NCBI GenBank assembly: GCA_007119005.1
Contig: SKQM01000015.1
Span: 1 to 12,456, forward strand
Source of the DNA: Thioalkalivibrio sp.
GTDB taxonomy: Bacteria; Pseudomonadota; Gammaproteobacteria; Ectothiorhodospirales; Ectothiorhodospiraceae
DNA length: 12,456 bases
Reading direction: 5' to 3'
Made by a program: the position numbers and the translations under genes. Below are positions 7,794 through 12,456 of this stretch, one piece after another (position 1 is the stretch's first letter; every line of letters starts with the position of its first letter). The notes beneath the pieces are model-generated. The model was not told where the DNA came from. It searched no databases and worked only from the letters and a program-made list of their open reading frames with translations.

Positions 7794-8087
7794 TCAGACG
7801 CAGCCGGTCGGCTTCGGCAGCCCGCCGTACTTGGTGATCGGCTTCATCGGCCCGGTCATCCAGGTCGTGAACATCCCCTTCTGGTCGGCGTTCAGGTACT
7901 TCGCGAACTTGCGGATCGGCGGCACCACCGCGTGATCCTCGAAGTACTCGCGCGCCTTCAGGATGTGCTCCCACTTCTCGTCGTCAAGCACCAAGCCGTC
8001 GGCATCCGCCATTGCCTGGCCGATTTCAGGGGTCCAGCAATCACGATCGACGAGATAACCGTCGCCGTCACGTTCCGGAAGATTCAT
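7794..8087 (-). CDS. tusE: TusE/DsrC-family sulfur relay protein, single-cysteine form
   Basis: This 97-residue protein belongs to the TusE/DsrC/DsvC family of small sulfur carriers, which pass persulfide sulfur on a cysteine in the flexible C-terminal arm. The arm ends GGLPKPTGCV, with the conserved penultimate Cys96 (Cys-A). Eleven residues before it, where DsrC proper has Cys-B, stands Thr85. By family rules it is therefore TusE-like (tRNA 2-thiolation or another relay) rather than a partner of DsrAB sulfite reductase. It also lacks the 7-8 residue loop insertion of true DsrC and is a little shorter than E. coli TusE (109). DGDGYLVDRDCW (7-18) and KWEHILKAREYFEDH (38-52) are the usual N-terminal and helical blocks; Cys17 is an extra cysteine. 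Start is supported by aggag six bases before the ATG. No tusBCD or dsr genes are in the window, so it is a stand-alone copy. Confidence 0.85.
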   Translation of the reverse strand: MNLPERDGDGYLVDRDCWTPEIGQAMADADGLVLDDEKWEHILKAREYFEDHAVVPPIRKFAKYLNADQKGMFTTWMTGPMKPITKYGGLPKPTGCV

Positions 8088-8129
8088 GCAGTGCTCCTGT
8101 TGTGCAAGTCGGTTGACGCGAAAAGCCTA

Positions 8130-8151
8130 GCACAATACTCGGGAATTGTGC
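8130..8151. promoter_or_regulatory. Perfect inverted repeat upstream of the TusE-like gene (possible operator)
   Basis: gcacaat (8130-8136) and attgtgc (8145-8151) form an exact 7-bp inverted repeat with an 8-bp spacer, about 43 bases before the ATG at 8087, in the likely promoter region. The sequence is AT-richer than its surroundings. Size and symmetry suit a dimeric repressor site, but no regulator is identified and a convincing -35/-10 pair is not visible. Confidence 0.35.
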
Positions 8152-8288
8152 CCGTCTACACCGCGTTGCCAGACGCCACGACCAACTCTGCCTGCGCCGA
8201 TGGTGCCAAAGCGGCTGGCACGGCCTCGGGTCGCGACCGGGCAAGGATACCGGGGATCACCGCCGGAGACCTGACCGTCGCAGGAGGA

Positions 8289-8516
8289 TCATTCGCGGCC
8301 GCCGCGCCCGCCGCCGGCGAACGGGTTGAACTGCTGCTTGAAGGCCTGCTGCATGCCATCGACCATGGCCTGCTGCATACCCTTTACCATCGCTTCCTGC
8401 ATGCCCTTCATCATGGCCTGCTGGAAATGTGCGGCGAACTCGGCCTGCTTTTCCGAGGGGATGAAGAGCTCCTTGAACTCCTCCGGGGTGCATTCGATGT
8501 CGATGCGGACGTTCAT
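8289..8516 (-). CDS. Small methionine-striped helical protein, function unknown
   Basis: This is a 75-residue protein I do not firmly recognise; the start MNVRIDIECTPEEFKELF recalls small DUF6489-like proteins, but that link is tentative. The first 20 residues look like a short strand plus acidic helix. Residues 34-57 are three tandem 8-residue repeats, AMMKGMQE / AMVKGMQQ / AMVDGMQQ, then AFKQQF. Methionine occurs at 35, 39, 43, 47, 51 and 55, with Phe at 59: a hydrophobic stripe every fourth residue on a helix. The tail is NPFAGGGRGGRE, glycine-rich and flexible. No signal peptide or transmembrane segment. A strong ribosome site (aggagg) lies nine bases before the ATG, which together with normal codon use supports a real gene. 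It sits 305 bp downstream of the HerA-like gene and 201 bp upstream of the TusE-like gene, so it probably has its own promoter. Confidence 0.75.
   Translation of the reverse strand: MNVRIDIECTPEEFKELFIPSEKQAEFAAHFQQAMMKGMQEAMVKGMQQAMVDGMQQAFKQQFNPFAGGGRGGRE
8345..8416 (-). repeat. Three 24-bp tandem repeats inside the small protein gene
   Basis: Three consecutive 24-bp units occur at 8345-8368, 8369-8392 and 8393-8416, followed by a partial fourth starting cctgctgg. Each encodes one 8-residue unit (A-M-x-x-G-M-Q-x). The unit length is a multiple of three, so a gain or loss of units would keep the frame. Confidence 0.8.
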
Positions 8517-8821
8517 CTGCGCGCTCCTCCTGTGTGGTCACCCGGGGGTCGGAATGCCGGGGCGTCTGTGCAGTATGCAGCCGGAACGATGCCCCGGAAA
8601 ATGACGCTACTTTGAATCCCTTCGCTCACTGGTCTTTTGCGCTCCGTTGCCGCCATGGAGTGCGGGAGCTCGGTCCCGCTTGCACGCGCGGAAGCCTGCT
8701 TCCGCGGCAGGAGGCGTGCCTGCTGCAGGGCACAGCGGCGGCAAGCCGCCGCACTCCATAGGGCGCTTGCGTTTTCAGCCGTCGCGGTGGCGCGTGCCGT
8801 GATCGTTCGCCAGGAACACGT
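8517..8821. other. Intergenic region between the HerA-like gene and the small protein gene
   Basis: This 305-bp stretch has no supported gene. Its main content is the multi-arm repeat copy at 8655-8759. Nearer the small gene, ccggggc (8557-8563) and gccccgg (8591-8597) form an exact 7-bp inverted repeat with a 27-base loop, which would fall in that gene's 5' leader or promoter. A -10-like catact is readable on the - strand within it, without a good -35. Short open frames here are products of the repeat. Confidence 0.6.
8655..8759. repeat. Multi-arm palindromic repeat, family 2, copy B
   Basis: It has the same orientation and architecture as the copy at 6072-6174. The outer 11-bp stem is identical (8655-8665 with 8749-8759). 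Inner arms are gcggga/tcccgc, cgcggaagc/gcttccgcg around ct, gcagg/cctgc, and gcggcgg/ccgccgc around caag. Arm sequences and loops differ from copy A but pairing is kept, so the fold rather than the exact sequence seems conserved. It sits in the gap downstream of the HerA-like gene. Confidence 0.85.
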
Positions 8822-11296
8822 TCAGCTGGCCGCGGTGTCCCGCGGACGCCAGAGCGCGACCGGGGCGCCGCTGGTGTCCTGCCCGTACGGCAGCCACGCA
8901 AGCGCCGTCAGGCGCACGGTCATCGCGTTCATCGCCGGACGCACGAGGATCTCCTCAAGCGTCGACTCCGAGTCTGCGAATTGCTCGAGTTGGTCCAATT
9001 CCTCCTGCAGATCGGCTTCGAGGGCCGCGATCTGCTGGCGCACGGCTTCGACCGTCTCCTGCGCATGGGCCACGCCCTGTCGCGTCTGGGCTGCCCGACC
9101 GGCGCTGCGTGCTGCGCCGGTTGCCCGCGTCGCACTCCCGCCGAGCAACGCACCCAGCAGCCCACCCTTCGCGCCACCCCGCTTGCTGCCGCCGAGTGCC
9201 CCCAGAACGGCTCCGGCGGCGGTGAGGCCGGCATTGAGCTTCGCCTGTCGGGACTGGGCGGTCCGCGTCTCCACCGCCTGCTCGGCCCGACGCAGGCGCT
9301 CCTGCAGGGTCCGGAAGCGGGATTCGTACCGCTTGCGCAACTGATCGGCCTGCCGATCCCTGGCCTCGTGCCCGAGGTCCGCAAGGCGCATGCGGAAATC
9401 GCGTTCGGATTCATCCGGCCGGGACACCACCTTGTGCGCGGGGGAGCTGTACAGCGTGACCGGCTGTGTGCCCTGGATCCAGCGCACCAGCTCCCGGCCC
9501 CAGCTCGCGTAGCTGCCCGGATGGGTCGCCTCCTCGGGCAACGGCATAAACCGGGCGTTGGCCAGCGGCTCGGTATCCAGCAGCTCGAGCGGCAAATCGA
9601 CCAGGGCCGCGCGGTCGGTGCTGAAGGCCAGCGGACCCTCGCCGAACTCGACGATCGGCTGCAGATACCGGGTCTCCTCGACGCCGTGCCGTGCCGATGA
9701 ATAGCGCACGTCGATTGCCGCGAACAGCGCGGGCCGATAGCGCAGACCTTCCACCGCGGCAAAGGGCGGAACGAAGAACTGCCGGATCGCAGTCGGCAGG
9801 ATCGGACGGCTCTCGAGCAGGCCCGGTGTGGCCACCGCACTGGACTGCCCGGACAGGGCCGGTTCGGCCGCGGCCAACGGCACCTTGCGCGGCGCCATCA
9901 GCGTCCGGATCTGCGTCAGCGTCAGCGGGCCGGCCAGGTAGGACATCACCCAGCGGGTGGTCATCAGCGTCGGCGCACCGCGGTGAACGTTGTGCATCAG
10001 GAAGACCCGGCTGCCGAGGCCGGAGAGCATGCGGTCGAGCTGCTGCCTGGGGATCGGGTTGGAGCCGGCCATCGCACCGTCCAGCGCCTCGAGCACCCGC
10101 ATCTTGTCGCGCTCGGTCTGCAGGCGTCCGATGAACCAGGTTCCCGTGTTGCCGAGGCCCTTGTAATCCAGGTCCACCGGGTTCTGGGTGGCGAGCACCA
10201 TGCCGACGCCGAAGGCCCGCGCCTGTTTGAGCAGCGTCAGCATCGGCGTCTTCGACGGCGGATTGGCATTCGGCGGGAAGAACCCGAAGATCTCGTCCAT
10301 GTAGACGATCGCGCGCAGGCTCGTGGTGCCCGACTGGCCGCGCATCCATCCGAGCACCGCCGAGAGCAGCATGGTCACGAAGAACATGCGCTCCGCGTCC
10401 CCGAGATGCGCGATGGAGAACACCGTCAGCCGCGGTTTGCCCTCGGGCGTGTAGAGCATCGCCCCGATGTCCAGCGGCTCGCCGGTCATCCAGCTCTGAA
10501 AACCTGGCGACGCGAGCAGCGCATTCAGCTGCATCGCGAGCGCGAAACGGTCTCTGGACGGATACACGCTTTCCAGCTCCATCACCCCGAGGCGCGTGAA
10601 CGGTGGCTGCTGGATCGCCTGAATCAATGCTCCGAGATCCAGGTTACGACCCTTGCGCCAGGCGTCGTCGAGGATCGAGGAGAGCAGGATGTGCTCGCGG
10701 CTGCGCACCGGGTCCGCATCCACACCGAGCAGGCCGAGCAGGCCGGTAACGGCCGTCTGCACCCGCTCACGAAAGCCGTCGGCATCCGCGACCAGTTCCG
10801 GTGGTGGCGCGTCGAAGGAACGCAGCACCGAGACCGGCAACCCGGCCTCGCTGCCCGGTGTGTAGATCGCGAAATCCGAGTTTTCACGCAGCCGGCGGAT
10901 GCGCTCGCCGTCCTGGTCCCAGTCCTGCAGGCCCTTGCGCCACAGCTCTGCCTGGCCGGCCGCGTAGGCGTCGGGGTCCTGCCCGCGCTGACGCGCGGCG
11001 TCCTCGTTGATCCAGGGCCGGAAGTCCGAAGCCTCGAGGTCCGGAAAGGTCAGCAGCAGGTTGGTGAGATCGCCCTTCGGGTCCACCGCCAGCACCGGGA
11101 TCCGGTCCATCGCGGCTTCTTCGAGCAGGGCCACGCCGAGACCGGTCTTGCCGCTGCCGGTCATCCCGATGATCACGCCGTGGGTGGTCAGATCCCGGGA
11201 GTCGTACAGCACCCGTTCTTCGGCGCGTTCTCCGGTCTGCGTATCCACCTCGTTACCGAGGTAGAACGCGCCCAGCTTCTCGTATTCATGCCCCAC
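8822..11296 (-). CDS. HerA/FtsK-superfamily ATPase with C-terminal coiled coil
   Basis: This 824-residue ATPase belongs to the HerA-FtsK (DUF87-like) group of DNA-translocase-type motors. Walker A is GMTGSGKT (44-51), followed by LAVDPKGDLTNLLLTFPDL (69-87), a typical block. Walker B is AIVYMDEIFGFFP (329-341) with Asp334 and Glu335. ATQNPVDLDYKGLGNTGTWF (369-388), continuing into IGRLQTERDK, is the sensor/arginine-finger region with Gln371 and Arg391. A basic/acidic helical stretch from about 640 to 687 and a second at about 740-773 look like coiled coils. They flank a Gly/Ala-rich segment (689-735) with GGLLGALLGG. The small C-terminal domain ends VALWRPRDTAAS. I place the start at GTG 11296 because GGGGAGG precedes it at the right distance and the family begins at HEYEKLGAFYLG; the longer frame to 11530 reads through a repeat. 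Substrate (DNA or other) and cellular role are unknown. Transcribed divergently from the coiled-coil gene at 11798. Confidence 0.88.
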   Translation of the reverse strand: MGHEYEKLGAFYLGNEVDTQTGERAEERVLYDSRDLTTHGVIIGMTGSGKTGLGVALLEEAAMDRIPVLAVDPKGDLTNLLLTFPDLEASDFRPWINEDAARQRGQDPDAYAAGQAELWRKGLQDWDQDGERIRRLRENSDFAIYTPGSEAGLPVSVLRSFDAPPPELVADADGFRERVQTAVTGLLGLLGVDADPVRSREHILLSSILDDAWRKGRNLDLGALIQAIQQPPFTRLGVMELESVYPSRDRFALAMQLNALLASPGFQSWMTGEPLDIGAMLYTPEGKPRLTVFSIAHLGDAERMFFVTMLLSAVLGWMRGQSGTTSLRAIVYMDEIFGFFPPNANPPSKTPMLTLLKQARAFGVGMVLATQNPVDLDYKGLGNTGTWFIGRLQTERDKMRVLEALDGAMAGSNPIPRQQLDRMLSGLGSRVFLMHNVHRGAPTLMTTRWVMSYLAGPLTLTQIRTLMAPRKVPLAAAEPALSGQSSAVATPGLLESRPILPTAIRQFFVPPFAAVEGLRYRPALFAAIDVRYSSARHGVEETRYLQPIVEFGEGPLAFSTDRAALVDLPLELLDTEPLANARFMPLPEEATHPGSYASWGRELVRWIQGTQPVTLYSSPAHKVVSRPDESERDFRMRLADLGHEARDRQADQLRKRYESRFRTLQERLRRAEQAVETRTAQSRQAKLNAGLTAAGAVLGALGGSKRGGAKGGLLGALLGGSATRATGAARSAGRAAQTRQGVAHAQETVEAVRQQIAALEADLQEELDQLEQFADSESTLEEILVRPAMNAMTVRLTALAWLPYGQDTSGAPVALWRPRDTAAS

Positions 11297-11302
11297 CTTC
11301 AA

Positions 11303-11309
11303 CCTCCCC
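11303..11309 (-). promoter_or_regulatory. Ribosome binding site fixing the GTG start of the HerA-like gene
   Basis: Read on the - strand, GGGGAGG is followed by TTGAAG and then GTG at 11296-11294. Spacing is right for GTG, and no comparable site precedes the ATG at 11530. Confidence 0.75.
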
Positions 11310-11463
11310 GCGTGGTTTGTAGAACGCCCCGGTCGCTGGGTGGCCCGGTCATCGTGCCGCGCACATCCCAGCCAGTCTCGCAACATTACGATAGTAGCGC
11401 GCTCCGCCTCGAGTTGACCGCCGAACGACGGTCGCGTGGCCCAGCAGGGAAGCTCTGAGCAAT

Positions 11464-11561
11464 GTCCTTCGACAGGCTCAGGACGAACGGCAACCGGATG
11501 ATTCCGTGCGTGGTGCGCTTGTCGAACCACGAAGGAAATCGACTTGTTCAGCCTTGCCCTG
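11464..11561. repeat. Palindromic intergenic repeat, family 1, copy 2
   Basis: This is the second copy of the element at 3066-3177, in the same orientation: gtccttcgacaggctcagga at the left and cttgtcgaaccac at the right, followed by the shared 3' flank cttgttca ... ccctg. It lacks the 14-base duplication of copy 1. The inner stem is imperfect (acgaacgg against ccgtgcgt). Its reverse translation gives the false N-terminus MVRQAHHARN of the long frame that runs into the HerA-like gene. Confidence 0.85.
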
Positions 11562-11684
11562 CGGCCGCTGCAGGCGCATTTTTCTTCCCGTCGGACCGCC
11601 GGCGCAGCAGCCGAAACCGGCCGCGGACGCGAATCTGTCGCGCTTTCGGGGTCCCGCTGCGGTCGCTCGGAGAATTACCGGCGC

Positions 11685-11690
11685 TATACT
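11685..11690 (+). promoter_or_regulatory. Possible -10 element of the coiled-coil gene
   Basis: TATACT matches five of six bases of the sigma-70 -10 consensus and lies about 108 bases before the ATG at 11798, in an AT-richer patch (ctatactctgatattcc). The hexamer 17 bases upstream (gtcgct) is not a recognisable -35, so this is a weak candidate. Confidence 0.28.
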
Positions 11691-11797
11691 CTGATATTCC
11701 AAGTGGTTCGTCTCGACATCGGTTCGGTCCCCGCGCCCTCAGGAGGGCAACATTCGGGCCTGCGCCGCACGGTCGCCATACAAGCGAGGTTCATGCC

Positions 11798-12456
11798 ATG
11801 GATTTGTCGGTCCTCTTCCGCCCCGAGGTGATCATTTTCATCATCATCCTCGCCCTGATCGCCTTCAAGATCGGCAAAATCGCCCTCGCCGAGCGGGTCG
11901 AGCAGGCACTGGGAGCCGAGCGCAAGAACCAGGCCCGCACGCTGAAGACGATGGACTCCGCTCACGCGGACACGCTGGAGAAGCTGCGCGAGGGGCACGC
12001 CGAAGAACTCAACCGGGTGCGAACCGACGCGGAGCGTACGCTGGAGACTACCCGCGAGGCGCAGGCCGCGGAACTCAAGCGCCTGAACGAGGAATACAGC
12101 GCGTCCATCGAACGGCTGAACCAGGCGAACATCGCCAACGTGCGGGAGACCCGCGCCGAGTACGAAAACCAGTTCGGCGCGTTGCACGAACAGTACGAGG
12201 GCGAGATCCGGTCCGCCCGGGAAGAAATGGACCGCACGGTCCAGATGCTTCGGGCCGAGCACGCGGAGGCGAGCGACTCCCTTCGCGCCGAGTACGAGGA
12301 CCGGCTGAAGGCAGAGAAGGGGGAGCACGAACAGGTCGTCGCGGGTGTCCGGCGCGACCATGACGCCGCGCTGAAGGCCTTGAAGGCCGAACATGAGGAG
12401 GCCGCCGCGGCACTGAAGCGCGAGCACGAAGGGCTCCTCAAGGGCATCAAAAAGGA
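11798..12456 (+). CDS. Membrane-anchored hendecad-repeat coiled-coil protein (3' truncated)
   Basis: The first 219 residues of an unrecognised protein that runs off the window. After MDLSVLFRPE comes one hydrophobic helix, VIIFIIILALIAF (11-23), probably an N-terminal membrane anchor, then a short basic linker. From residue 53 to 217 the sequence is fifteen unbroken 11-residue units, for example REGHAEELNRV, RAEYENQFGAL, RRDHDAALKAL, KAEHEEAAAAL and KREHEGLLKGI. Position 1 is usually Arg/Lys, position 4 often His/Tyr, and positions 8 and 11 usually Leu/Ile/Val. That period indicates a long hendecad coiled coil, about 25 nm for the part seen, projecting from the membrane. The start has gcgagg eight bases upstream and no competing in-frame ATG. 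It is transcribed away from the HerA-like gene. A role in envelope structure, scaffolding or anchoring is possible, but none is shown. Confidence 0.85.
   Translation, partial: MDLSVLFRPEVIIFIIILALIAFKIGKIALAERVEQALGAERKNQARTLKTMDSAHADTLEKLREGHAEELNRVRTDAERTLETTREAQAAELKRLNEEYSASIERLNQANIANVRETRAEYENQFGALHEQYEGEIRSAREEMDRTVQMLRAEHAEASDSLRAEYEDRLKAEKGEHEQVVAGVRRDHDAALKALKAEHEEAAAALKREHEGLLKGIKK

Larger units (their letters stand above)
11297..11797. other. Divergent intergenic region with palindromic repeat
   Basis: This 501-bp region between two divergent genes must hold both promoters. It contains the ribosome site of the ATPase gene (11303-11309), a family-1 palindromic repeat (11464-11561), a -10-like TATACT (11685-11690) and the ribosome site gcgagg (11784-11789) eight bases before the ATG at 11798. 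On the - strand a weak TACTAT (11396-11391) could be a -10 for the ATPase gene, without a recognisable -35. Open frames here, including the upstream extension of the ATPase gene, are not supported as coding. Confidence 0.6.

Noticed and set aside
8345..8416. CRISPR-like tandem repeats
   Set aside because: The 24-bp units are directly adjacent without spacers and lie in frame inside a coding gene.
9983..11458. 491-codon + strand open frame opposite the HerA-like gene
   Set aside because: It is antisense to an ATPase with intact Walker motifs; composition is typical of a GC-rich shadow.
11684..12427. 247-codon - strand open frame opposite the hendecad protein
   Set aside because: The + strand frame has a ribosome site, a membrane segment and an exact 11-residue period, which the - strand frame only mirrors.
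8822..12456. Known phage-defence system built on a HerA-like ATPase
   Set aside because: No nuclease, SIR2, DUF4297 or other effector gene accompanies the ATPase, and the flanking genes are housekeeping or transport genes.

Overview
This GC-rich, gene-dense window looks like chromosomal DNA of a proteobacterium. I infer a gammaproteobacterial sulfur oxidiser of the Chromatiales/Ectothiorhodospiraceae type, from a TusE/DsrC-family sulfur-relay protein, a TauE/SafE-type exporter, a SelO of the usual proteobacterial form, and palindromic intergenic repeats of kinds seen in many environmental proteobacteria. No rRNA, tRNA, CRISPR array, transposase or phage gene was seen.

Layout. Bases 1-5981 are read on the + strand: the C-terminal part of a fused TRAP-transporter permease; a TauE/SafE membrane protein followed 29 bp later by a quinone-oxidoreductase-like dehydrogenase (probable two-gene operon); a GalT-like nucleotidylyltransferase; and SelO, the protein AMPylator. 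From 6219 to 11296 all genes are on the - strand. In transcription order they are a HerA-like ATPase with a coiled-coil tail (GTG start), a small methionine-striped protein, a TusE/DsrC-like protein, and an alanine/glycine:cation symporter. From 11798 to the end, on the + strand and divergent from the ATPase, is the start of a membrane-anchored protein built from uninterrupted 11-residue (hendecad) repeats, cut by the window edge.

Intergenic DNA is unusually structured. One palindromic repeat family occurs at 3066-3177 and 11464-11561, and a second, multi-arm family at 6072-6174 and 8655-8759. A 10-bp-period repeat lies at 1221-1246. The repeats produce spurious open frames, including a false N-terminal extension of the HerA-like gene.

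How the genes relate. No single pathway spans the window. The clearest functional hints are uptake or efflux (TRAP, TauE/SafE, AGCS), sulfur relay (TusE-like) and two adjacent enzymes that transfer nucleotidyl groups (GalT-like and SelO). The least understood part is the right end: the HerA-like ATPase with a Gly/Ala-rich segment between two helices, and the divergent hendecad protein. I find no direct evidence that these two work together or that a known defence system is present.
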